A stretch of DNA of 64,000 nt from Sisyra terminalis (lineage: Eukaryota > Arthropoda > Insecta > Neuroptera > Sisyridae). The notes under the pieces are model-generated. The model searched no databases. It was not told where the DNA came from and was given only the letters and a program-made list of their open reading frames with translations. This document shows positions 1 through 12,600 of the stretch, one piece after another. Each line of letters opens with the position of its first letter. The stretch's first letter is position 1. The position numbers were made by a program, and so were the translations under genes. The stretch covers positions 50,850,630 to 50,914,629 of the forward strand of contig OY292274.1 of the NCBI GenBank assembly GCA_958496175.1. The letters are read 5' to 3'.

Positions 1-356
1 AAAATATAATATAAGGTTGAAAATTTTAGTTGATTGATTATTTTTTTAATACAAAAAGGAAATTGGTTGCATAATACATATATTTTTGGAATTAAATTCT
101 TCATTTTTAAGAAAATTAGAATTTATGGTAAAACATTTTCCCTTGATCATTTGTCGATAAAAATTAGGTAGCTATATATGCCTATATTAAATAATTTCGA
201 TTTTTAATAAAAAAATACATTAATTAAACATTATCTTATCGCTGACTACAGTTTGTATTATATTTACAATGTATTAAGTATATATTATCATACTGATCAT
301 TAACTATATTTAACTGGTTCTATATACATACGAAAGTCACTTTAACATAAATTAAA

Positions 357-430
357 CCCTGTTGAAAAAAGCATTTAAAATTTAAATGATTTTAAGTGTT
401 TCTAATGACTTTTTGAACATTTTTAACTAA
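357..430 (-). repeat. Short palindromic MITE, copy 1 (truncated)
   Basis: The left edge reads CCCTGTTGAAAAAAGC. The reverse complement contains ATGTTCAAAAAGTCATTAG and ends in an AACAGGG terminus. The same core and terminus recur near 31.5 kb and 54.1 kb. The AAAT/CATTTAA-rich body is self-complementary. The family is not named; it was seen only by comparing copies within this window. Confidence 0.55.
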
Positions 431-1146
431 AGGTTGCATTTTAACAAAAAAGGACAAATACATAAGTATGGCTGGTGATCAGACATTCTACAAAACGCTA
501 CGCATCAATTGTATATTTTTTAACATTGATTTCTATATGTTTGCATATATTGTTATTTCATAGTGAATATTTATTTTTTATTTGCGCTACAACATCAAAA
601 ACACAACTTTATAAATATATTTATGAATTATAACGTATTTAAGTTTCTATTAGTTTAAAAAACAGGAAAAAATGAAGAATATGCAAAAATATATTTTTTT
701 AAAATAAATTTCAATTAAAATTGTATTTTGCCACGTTTAATAACAAACCTTATCTCACTACTTTCTCTTCAAATAGATTTTGTTATGTTCTTTTCAAAGC
801 TCGCCAGGAGGCAATTACAATTTCGTAACATGAATTTGTTAAATTTTTGATAAATACCTCTTATAATTACTTCGAAGAACTTCGATTAGCTTTAAATTAA
901 ATAATTTATGCAAATATATAGTTTTTGCAACAGGACGTGTACACTTATTGAATTTTCAATATATAAAAAATATACTAATTGAATTTGTATTTTGCTGCCA
1001 TTTATGACTCTACCTATCTCTATTTTTCAAGAAGCAAATTGACAACTCCCGATAGAGTATAAAGAGGACAACGTGTATCCCTATCTCATAATTTCTAAAC
1101 GTTTAATCCATATTACAGTTGCATTTCCACCATTTTGAGAAGTGGT

Positions 1147-1255
1147 AGGGGAAAGTCGTTTAAAGACAATTTAATGTTCCAAAAATCCACTAAAAGTCGT
1201 TTGAAGATATTATAGTCATTTTACATGTAATGATCACAAAATGCCTTTTATTAAC
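1147..1255 (+). repeat. Short palindromic MITE, copy 2 (diverged)
   Basis: It shares the order of motifs of the other copies: a GTCGTTTAAAG block, AATGTTCCAAAAATCCACTA, a CATTTTACATGTAATGAT block and AAATGCCTTTT. It is more diverged than the copy at 54.1 kb and lacks clear termini. Confidence 0.45.
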
Positions 1256-4200
1256 AAGAAACCAACGTTATAAGAAGAATTTTTGAGTAGATTTTTTTCT
1301 TTTTTATTATGAGCTAGATATGGTCATACACAAGAAATAATAATAACACAGGGAAATAGAAATTCAAATTAGTTTCTTAGTCAAAGATAAACTATAATGC
1401 AGTTCATTTTATTATTTTTTTCTTAAAGGTTTCAAACACTATGGACCAGATTTGTACTTTATTGCGACTCAAGGTTGTTCAAGGTTTTCAACTAAGTATT
1501 GTACAAATTATGAAAGAAGTGTTACGACAATATGCAGGGTCCAAATTTAATTCTAGTTGTTCATAAATTAAATAATCATGAAATCATTATTAGATATTTT
1601 TTTATAGTTTAAAGGTAAATCTCTATAATCGTTAATTGATTAGTATAATGTGATCATTCCAACAACTTCGAAAATGGTCTTCCATAATTTAAAACTTTTC
1701 AGCACTTCTTTTCGAAAACCGGATAATGAAAACCAGGTTTTTCGCAAACGAACAATCCGACAACGCAACCAAATAAGGCTATCCGGACTAGTATAAGTAA
1801 GTAATGACGTCACCTCTATAAAATTGACACCTACGTTTTTAATCGTGAACTGAATTTGCATATATAGCATGATTACTTTAGATTTACAATTCTACGTATA
1901 TACCTGTACGTTTGTAATATTTTCAATAATTAAATTCAATCACAGTTTAATAGTGCTTATGACGCCATTTACGAAATTTCTGCGTGGGTTCACATGCCCC
2001 AATTCAGCCTTCGTCAACGAAGGTTTTTTAATACATTTCATTCATGAATCAGGTATTCATTAATAACTTTTCTACGTTTGTACAAAAATGTAAGCTGTCT
2101 GAAATTTTCTAGATTTTTCTAACAATAAAAATACGTCGCTATATGTACTACGTAGCAGATATACTCAAAGAATAAAACAGCTTTGGCAAGATTTATTATA
2201 ATAAGCATTTTCAGACATACAAATAAATTATAATAGAATTTAATAATGCATACATTTTATTTCAAAAGTTTTGGCGCAAATAATTACCAGGATGTACCAA
2301 GGTTTTTCATTATTTGAATATTTTAATTTGTTACTTGATAAGTAACCGATTAAATCGGTTTGCTTTCAATTATTTACTTTTACCTGAGTAATGATAAATA
2401 ACTTTTTAAATTTTTAACTATTTTATTTTTTAAATAAGACTGTAATTTTGTTGTAAACTTAAATGTTACTAATTTATACTATTTAGCCCATATAATCAAG
2501 ATGGGTATACATAAATGGAAATAAATTCAAAAATGAACTTTTTTATTATTCTTTCAATCAGATTTTTAGTAACATAATTTTTACACATTTTCTTACTATA
2601 CAGAATAACCAAGTAGTTAAATGACTATTATCATTTCAAGGGTTTATCAACTATTGTACTTATAATAAAATAGACATAGTTATCCGTTTCAATAAAGTGA
2701 AGAGAATTGTTGAAATTGCAAGATGCTTTACTTTTTAATGCTAAAATAATTTTTCTGTTATGGTGAAGCTATATCTTTAACACTACATAAACAATAGTTT
2801 ATGACCAACCCACTCGTTAATGAAATATATCTGTTGATCGTATGGTATATTACATCTGTATACGTTTTTTGTTTTAAACTCATAAAAGTGTCAACATTTG
2901 GTAGATATATACTTATACGTTGTTGAGATTTGAATCTTGGTATAATTTTTTTGTAAAAAACAAATTTTAGACAATAAAAGCCAATAAAAGTATTGTCTGT
3001 TAGGAATTTTAAATATCTCAACCAAACGCACTTATACTTTATAAATAAATGATGAACTTTTAATTCTTTATAAACTGAAAACATTTTAAACAATCACAGC
3101 TATAAATTTTCCAAAAATTAAGATCAATAACAAACTTTGGAACAGAAATAGTCGAAAAACACCTAATACACTAGCTATTGAAATTTGCTCAGCTACTGAA
3201 TCTCAAATAGGGGAAATTAGGACCCAGAGGGTGCAATAAGCCCTGAGGTTGGAGTGTTGAGGTTCACTTAACCTTATACTAAGCAACTCAGCGAGATAAA
3301 AAAGATATACTATGTATTCTAAAATATATAATTATGCATTCTCTATATTACAGGCAATATAGTTTTATAATTTGGACCACTACTGAACTCCAGTTCATTA
3401 TTTTTAAACTTATACTTCATCTGTTGTGGGGTAAACTCTGCGGTAAAACTATTTTCGAAGGATATGTACCTATTCTAAAAATGATACTTTAATACTATAA
3501 ATAAATAAAAATGCTGCTTTAAGTCTGATAGTACATACACATACATAGTATATACAAATTTAATAAAGTATTAAAGTTATCGTTGATTACATTTGGTATA
3601 AGCAATGTCACCCCAATGTGCACCATTTTTTGTATTAACAAAGAAATTAAGTTTCATATGAAGATATATTAATTGCATACGTAAAAGGGAACAAATAAAA
3701 TAAATGACAAAATATTTCTCAATTTTTTGCTTATAATGAAATTTTCATTAAAGCATTCCTAATAAAGGTGTTTGCCATGATAATTATCTACCTACATTAT
3801 AAGTATCAACATTTACGAATATTGTTTTGGAGTTTTTCTTCGTGACATTGAGGAAAGCAATTGTCCAAAGATCAGGAAAGCAAAAAGTAAAAAAAGTTTT
3901 TTTTTAATACATACCGAATGTAATTTATTAATTATTGAATATTAAGTCATTTATAATTTTTTAAATCTCTAAAAAAAACAACTAAGAATGACTCAGCGTG
4001 GCCTTAAGATAGACAGAATAGAAGACTAAAGAAAATATTTATCAACACATTAGAAAAGAATTCAAAATATAAGTCAGTTTTATTTTCGATAATGTCTCAC
4101 ATATTTACAAAATCGTAACTACTTGGAAGTCTATTCAATTTTTCCCTTGTTAAAATTAAAAGTGAATCACATAAACGATAGTGAATTGTTGCATAAATAT

Positions 4201-6440
4201 GTTACGTTGGAACTCTTCCAAATAAGTAAACTTAAAACGTACATACTTGGAAGTTGTGACGTTCTACACAATTATTATTGTAGGTTGGACGTTCTAGGTC
4301 GAACGAGTTTTTCTAGATTTTTCGAAATTGACTCATATTTTATTATGGGAACATAAACTGAGATTTCATTCTGACGTAGTGGAATTCCGTACTCAAAAGT
4401 TTACTTTTGGAAATCAATGATTGTCTAAATATACGTGTATTATTTTTGAGTTCAATCTATATTGTTGCAATATAGCTATATAGGAGTACCTAGTTATATT
4501 TACTTCGAAAAAAATAAGAGAACAAAAAAAGGAATTTTCCGAAACTAAAATATGAACTCTGGGTTAAATATAAACTGATGAATTAATAAAGATGGCTTAT
4601 AACTCTACACATAATTCAGGCTAATTATATTAAACCAAAATGATAAAATATTTACCAGGAAACTTTCATACAAAATGTCAGGGTAATTATTTTAAATTAA
4701 TAAAATAGGAAGAATTTTTTTTCTAATTTTTCCTCTTTTCACTAAGTCTATATTGTTAAATGTATAATTTTTAAAATACTATAATTTTTAAAAAAATCAA
4801 ATATTTGTATAACTTTTATATTATTTATACAAAACATACTTACATGACAGGGCAAACCAAAACACAATTATTAAAATTTAACGAACTTATATCGTGCTAT
4901 TCAAAATTAATGTAATTAATTAATGTAAACGAAGAAATGTAAATTGAAAAATCGTAGCTAATATTGCGTTTAAACAACGCATATATTTTAGGGGTCAAAA
5001 TGATTTTCTTCTTCGTATTCTTACTTATTAGACATATTTCAAGTTACAAGAAGAATATTATTTTTACTTACCCAATTAATATTGGGAGGTTTAAATTTGA
5101 TTGAAAATATTAGTTCTTGCTAGGACTTGAAGATATACATTTTTTTTATTAATTTTTGGTAAAAACATCTTTATAATGTATTTGAGAGAATATTGTTTAC
5201 TATTTATTTTACAGTTAATGAATAAATAAAATTCTATAAATAAGAATAGTATGTATAAACACATATTTTGAAGTATTATAAAATGTGCAGCATATAAATA
5301 TTTTTTTTATACACTTCAAGCAAATATTATATAGTTTCCATATACCTGTTTGTTACTGTGTTATTGGCATTTTGTTTTAAGCATATGCTACTTATTTCTC
5401 CATTATCCTTATAATGGTAAAGGTTTATAATAAAAATAGGTGATATAGACAACTTTGATTGCGTAACATACTAATTGTGATCAAAAGCATTATGTTTATG
5501 AGTAGATCAACAGTTTTTCTCGTTGGTATAGTATGTTAAAAATTAAGTAAGTTAAAAATTATACCATAATATAATATAACTAAGCTTATATACTTATTTT
5601 GCTTGTTTTTCTTGCCGTACTTTTTACTTTTATTATAATAGGAAAGGTGAGCAAATGTCAGTACATAATTTTTTAATATTTATTTATTTTTTTTCAAACT
5701 TTTAACTTAATATAATAAAGTTCTTAACTAAATTACGATTTCAACATTTTCATAGATTTTAAATAACAGAAGTTGATCAGACAAAATTAAATAAATTTAT
5801 TCTTGGAGCTCATTTATTATTACAATTGCTACACGTATATTAGACTCCATAAAAATTATACCATTTGAATTTTTTAATTTTACATGGGAATGATAGTCTA
5901 AATTGGTAAACCGGAAATTGGATGTTCATCATTCATTTCCTCTGGAACTTCCGTAAATCCAATTAATTTTTTTTCGTACGTTTCTTAAACGTTCGCCATT
6001 GCTTTTTATAGTTTTCAATTTGTATGAATTAATTAAAGTTAAAACAAATAAATTCATCATATTTTATAAATCTTCCTACGTATCAATGAATTGTTATGAT
6101 TAAGTTTTTAAAATTTTCAAATCGAATCTTGACCAATTTCGGATACTTGAATGGTGACAATGGCTTAAGTGGCGCCTGCGTGTTCATTTCGAAGAAAACC
6201 TCCGCATTTTCTTATACCACCTACACCAAATTTTAAGTGCATACAACTTAATTTAGTTCTAAAATAGACGAGAACAGACAGATGGATGAGTCATATATTT
6301 AGCAAGCGTCATCTTTTTTTATTGTTTCATTGGTTAATTCCACGTAAGAAATTTAAAAATAACAATAGTTATTCAATAAACAGAGACAAATACGTATACA
6401 TGTATGTGTATTGGTATTCCTGTCGCTGTTTTTTTGATTG

Positions 6441-6644
6441 CGTAGTATTTCCAATGTTGCGCAGAATAGTAAGGGATATTTATAAGGATGAAAGAGAGTC
6501 GCTCATAATAACTGAGAATAGAACGCGATTTTGTGCAGTCAACGTTGAAACTTCGTTGTGAACGTTTCAGTGTATTCTAATTAATTTATTACATTACCAT
6601 TAGTGTTATTAAAGTGTCAATTTTCTTGAGCAATTCATTCAACA
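6441..6644 (+). promoter_or_regulatory. HspB8 promoter / 5' leader with TATA-like box and heat-shock-element-like repeat
   Basis: A TATA-like TTTATAAGG lies at 6479-6487. A GCAGTC initiator-like hexamer lies at 6535-6540. At 6547-6567 there are two head-to-tail units, GAAacTTC and GAAcgTTT, five bases apart. This is the inverted GAA/TTC arrangement bound by heat-shock factor; the first unit is exact and the second has one mismatch. The pair lies downstream of the TATA-like box, so it would sit in the leader if that box is used. The ATG context is AACAATGG, good for an animal start. Promoter use is inferred. Confidence 0.5.
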
Positions 6645-9600
6645 ATGGCTGATAGTGGAATTAAACGCAATATCCCTATTAAGTTGGGAGATTTTAGTGT
6701 TATCGACACTGAATTCAGCAATATCAGAGAGCGTTTCGACGCCGAAATGCGAAAGATGGAGGAAGAAATGAGCCGATTTCGCCATGAAATCATGAACCGG
6801 GAGTCTAACAATTTCTCTAAAAGCACCACCAGGTACTTATTTTCAACGCTAATTCATTTCTACCCCTAAACTAAGTTTTTCTAAGTTTTGTGTAACCTAA
6901 TAGTATTGATCGGTTTTACAATTTTTTTCCAACCCTAAACTATCAGTAATAAGTAACTACAGACTAATGTTGAAGCTGCCTGCATATTTTATTCTAAAAC
7001 AAATTAAAACCCCAAATTACAACAATAATATGAAATTGATTTAATTACTCTTAATTAACGGCATAAAAACCTAAAATAACTAATTAACATTTTTTAAATT
7101 GAATGAAATGTTTAGCTAGATTAGTTTAATTGTTGTGAAAAATTTAAGCTAAGTATATTTTATGATCTTAATGACAGAAAATATACATATTTTAATAATG
7201 AATCATCATTGTTAGAAGTACATAAATATTATGAATATTTTAGAGTTTAAAGGAAATAATTTTATAATTTGATTTATCTTATTTGTTGTATCAATAATTT
7301 TTGGAATTTATAACGTAAAGTAAATATCGCACTTCGCGTATTAATCAGTCGTAAGGATTTAAGAAAATTACTGTGAAAATTTAAAACATTTTAAGCAATT
7401 ATTTTTTAGTTGGTTTGACTTAATGAATTCTGATAGTATGAAAGAAATTTATCGATTTCGAATCTTAGAAGCCATTCATCAATTACGTAAGGCAAAGTTT
7501 GTCCTTTGTGTACTTTCCTCCCCTTTGCTTAGAAAGATAAAGTAATATCATATTGTGTATAAATTCGAGAAAATAGGGATCCCAAAAGCCTTACGTAATT
7601 TATGAATGGTTTCATAGTTAAGCACAATGTTAGGGAGATCTGTTACTCTTCGAACAAAAAGAGCTGATGGTATTATCGGTTTTTTTGATTTTAAGCATTT
7701 CTGGACGATTAAAAAGTTATTATTTTTTGCTAGAAAATAATAGATTTTTTCAGAACTTTCTTCAGAACTTTTAGAAAGCGTAAAAATATGAAGTGTTAAT
7801 TTAATTATAATTAGAACTGGGATATCGGTAGTATTTGGATGAAAAATGTGTCGAAAAATTATAATACTTCTACAGAAGTACGCAGAAGAAGGCTTTGGAT
7901 CCGAAAACCACAACCTTTTCCATAAAGAGTTGTATTTTGAATAATAAATATTTATTCATTCTTTTGAAATCTCAATTTTGCTCATATTAACTCCAAATAG
8001 AATACATTAATGGATACATGAATGTACTAAAACAGTTATTACTTATAGCACAATGTTTCGGCAAGGATTTCATCTTCTTCAGGTGCTTAATTGCTTACAA
8101 TTAATAACCGTCGAATAATAAACACTGAGGAAGATAAAATTCTCACCAAAAAGTTATGTTATTAAAGAATATTATTAAATTAAAAGCTGTTTTTTAAGTT
8201 TACGTATTCGTTATTGTACTCTTTTATCTTAAATCGTAATAGATACGACCCTAAGTCACACAACAGGTCGGAAAATTCTTAATGAATTATTAAACATAAT
8301 ACAATTTAGTTTTATTTACCTATTATTTTAATTCCATTGTCGTAGTGTTTATAAATTTCTTAAAATTAGAAAGACAAGTTGTAAAATGCAATCTTTCCTC
8401 CATATATTAGAACTTCAATAGGGTTATCCTCCAGACTATTACTTATACAAAACATTGGTAAACTTTTTTTTAGCTAAATGACCCAATTTCTTGATGAATT
8501 CAATTATTTTGACACATTTAGTTTCAAAATCACTTTCACATTCTTTTTTGTTAGTAAAATTATTATTCATGTCAAATTCCACTCCTTTTCGTACAATTAA
8601 AACTTTTTAACTTTTTTGCAAGCCTATTTCGAATATTTTGAATCCAATGCAACTATATTGTTGCAATACTTTGAACGTTAATCATATTTTTTTTAAATAA
8701 ATCATAAAAAGACTCAAAAGTAGACCGGAAAGTTACAAAAAAATTAAAAAAAAAGCTATATAATTTATCTCAAACTTTTCAATTTAATTCATAAAGCTCT
8801 CAAAGTATGACATTATAAAACTTAAAATTTAATTTAAAACTAAACTATTTACTTAATTTTTAGCAAAAAGTGAAATTATAAAAGAATTTGAGACCTAAAT
8901 CTGATAGAATTAAAAATATATCGAATAGAAAATCTAACAGTAGAAAAGTTAGTTTTCCCTAATAATTAATTCTCACTTCCTTGCCGATTCTCTTATAATT
9001 AATTTAAGGCAATTTTATACATTCATTAAAACTCGGAAACAGTTCTTAGATCGTTGATCGTTTATCTTTAAGCAAGAAATTGCAACTGTATATTCTTCGG
9101 TTTGATCTATTTATAGTTCTTGATTCTTGGCATCGTTTCAACAAAATACCGAACATTTGCTAAGTAACATTTCCCTCTCATTAGAATTTTCTTATGCTCT
9201 CTCTAGAATTTTCGTTCGTTTTCATTTTGAACAATAAATTATGAAATGTTGGCGATTACATAAAAAATATATATACATATGTTGATATATAATGTAAAAA
9301 GTATAAAAATATGCTTTTTCACCCAATAACATTTTTTGTCCAATTCAAAGTATTTTCAGTTAATTTGAATCGATTTATTACCGTGTTTGAAAAGTTAAAT
9401 GATTTCCAGATATACTTTTGTTATAAAAATAAATGAATATCTATGCAATTTCGGAAAGGGAACATCTCGCATATTTTGGCTAATACGTTTTTCTATATGA
9501 CTGTGTTCTAAATGCCTTTCTACTCCTATTATGTTTGGAAAAGGATAATTTATGATATTTGTTCTATTGTTGGTGTCATAACGTGTACAGATATAATTTC

Positions 9601-12600
9601 GAAAACGTCACAACTCTAGGAGATGTACCTATCCTTTTCCTCAGAAATTTTCGTTCTTCCTAGAGTAAAAGATACCTGCAGTAACTTACTAAACCGAGAA
9701 TATCGAATTTATAATGGCAAAGTATAATGTGAATTAATCATCTGAAAAATCCGAAACTTGTAGATATTGGAAAGGTAAAGCAATATACTATACACTAGCA
9801 GAACTTACTGAATTTTATGACGAAATACAGCAATAACTAGCTATGAAAGAAAGAGAGTTTCCAGAGAAAGATTAAAAAAAAAAGTCCTTTAATTAACTTC
9901 AAATTAAGTATTAAGCTCAATTTAAGATACTTAAAATAACAATTTTGTCAAATTTAGAATTCAATATCATAAATTTCGGAAAGGGCTCATCTAATAAACT
10001 TATAAACTTTAAATATCTAAAATATACCATATAATAACGTTCACATTAAAATAAGTTGGTAACTTTCGATTGTAATTGGCCCCAAAATATAACTAATTTT
10101 TTTAAATATAATATTTCTTTAGAAAGGAATAGTATTTTTTTATTTCCTAAAAAGTTTAATCATGCTAATATATTCAAATAGTTTACTAGAAAAAATGCAG
10201 CTGAATTGGCTATAACGATATTGAAAGGATTAAAGCGCTTCAATTGTTACGAATAGTAACTACAGAATTGCATTCGTTTAAGGCTTGAAAATTATATTTC
10301 AGTTGGGATATCTTTATAACTGAGTTTCGTTATACGATAAGAATATAATAAGGCTCAAAATATTAGTACCTATCCAAATTGTGAAAATTATTAACGAGAG
10401 GATATTAATAATATTTCAATAAATGGAATTTGTATTTGATTGTTTTGAATTATAAACAATTAGATGGAGAATCAAATAATTCTTTTTTGCATTGAATCGC
10501 TGAAAATTTACTTATGTACTTATAAAGATGTGTAGAAAAGAGAACTTAACAACTTTTTCTATCTCTGTTAATGTTTTACTTTCAATTCATTTATTCATTG
10601 CTAAGATTGACGCTGGAAACTTTACATCTCTGTGCAAGTCTTTTGTTAAAGGCACGAAGTTAAATCTTTTTCAAACAGATTAGTATCTATTCTTTTAACT
10701 AAAATACAATGTATTCAAGGATTCAAAAAAGATTTATAGAGAAATAATGATGATCGTTCTGATTTATTGATTTGCAATCAGGTTTGTATTGTAGATATGG
10801 TTTAAGTCTACACCAGAATGTTATATAAATGTAGTACAGAAATAGATGATGTAAAACGATTAAATCAAATGAAATACTACGTCTTAAATAAAGAGTTCAT
10901 ACAGCTTTTGCTGGAATTCTATAATTATATACAATGTACATTATTAAATAGGTTGAAACCACGACGACGGCTTTAACTTGTAAAATAGGTGTACAATTTT
11001 TATTTGGTTGTAAAAGTCTCCTAATTATTCAAAACATTTTATACTTTTGTGAATTAAATGTTCATGCTATAACGTTTAAAGTTCAGTTGAGAAACTGTAG
11101 AAATTTCAAATAGTTTCCAATTCAATACGTTTTTCGAAAAGATTCAGACAATGTCTTGGCAAGTCGGTACGCATTAAATTACATTAAATTATTTGAAACC
11201 GAGCCAGACTTTCAATTAAACTAACTTCTTAGTTGCCACCTTAATTATTTTTAAGACAAAGTAATTAATATTTTTATAGTCTAATTAAAACTTGTGCGTC
11301 TTTCTGATGCAATTTCATTGATAATTGGGCAATTCTTTTTTTTTAATCCATATTCCATATAAGTAGAGATATTGAAAGTTGCTCAAATTTAACTCACATT
11401 CAAGATGTTAAAAGTTTTATTTTTGAGTTTCACATTTTTTTTCTGCTCTGGCAATTTCTTTATATTGCAAATCGGTCGCTTTATACAGGTCAAACACTGA
11501 GTTCATATGCAAATATTGAACTAAATATAACAAGAATAACTAGATGAAGTTTTTTGTGTTTCATGTAAATGGAACTTTTTTTTGAATCGTTTCCGTATTT
11601 GTACATTTGAGAACATACAACAGCACACACCTTATTGTTTTTTATACATATGTGTTTTACGGTAGTTGTGTGTGCAATAATGCATGTAACAATGTATTTT
11701 ACAATCTGATAAGGTAGGAAGAATTCTTCATTTGGAATATCGGTGAAATTGATCAGTTACAAATGCCCTATATTTATTTAATTATTTCTATAATGAAATT
11801 TTACATTTCGGTTTGGAATTTATTTATGAACACTGAATTGTAATATGAATGTTGGGAGGATATGAAAGAGACATAAATACATAGGCAATATATCAACAGG
11901 ACAATATTGATGTAATAAAAATTGGGTGTGGATTTTTAAAGTAAAATAAATTGAATACAATATTAATGTTTTCATAACCTAATTAAAAATCATATTAAGC
12001 TGATACACCGACATATGTATATTTGTGTACTGCAATATATAAAGTTCTTTGAATATTTCCAAGAAAAATTCCTGTGAACATGAATATGAATGCATAATTC
12101 TAAAAATGGTTTTTGCACGTTTTACTATTTGGCATTTCATCAACAAAAAAAAAATTACGATAATTTTTTTAAGAAAGTAAAGTTCATTTTTTACTGATTA
12201 GCTATTTGCATCTACATATTGATTACAATGTAATAAAAATCTATACAAAAAAATAAAATTAAAAAGATAATATGAATTGAATTTCAAAAGTGCAATTTTA
12301 ATCATTGAAATATTATTTGAGCTAGTAATAATAATTGATAATTTAATCGAATATTTCAAAGGTTACATGTCATTGCAAATTTTTACATAGAATATGCTGA
12401 AATATGCTATGTGTGTATAAATAACAAAAATCGAATTTTATATTTTATATTTATGGGTATAAATGGATAAAATTTCTTCAAATGTTACGAATATATATAT
12501 TTTTTCATAATACTTTTATTGAAAGATCGATTTTGCTTGTAGAGCGAAACGAAAACATTTCTATGGTAGACAAATTTATTTACATCCCAAGGGTTCAAAA

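Larger units (their letters stand above)
1..6440. other. Intergenic, AT-rich, no gene recognised
   Basis: No splice-bounded or family-like coding sequence was seen on either strand. The longest open frame (2758-3093, minus, 111 codons) has no recognisable motif and is of a length that AT-rich DNA of this size should give about once by chance. Two copies of a short palindromic MITE lie at about 357-430 and 1147-1255. A slightly GC-richer patch at 3200-3290 and another at 1690-1830 have no identity I can support. Confidence 0.6.

Noticed and set aside
2758..3093. 111-codon minus-strand open frame
   Set aside because: No motif, no splice context, residue composition of translated AT-rich DNA. 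About one frame of this length is expected by chance in 64 kb, assuming roughly 70 percent AT.
6286..6561. 91-codon plus frame just upstream of HspB8
   Set aside because: It overlaps the promoter and heat-shock-element region and has no recognisable domain.
7548..7913. 121-codon minus-strand open frame, the longest in the window
   Set aside because: It ends inside an inverted-repeat element whose arm supplies its last 20 or so codons, and shows no domain. It is a repeat artefact.
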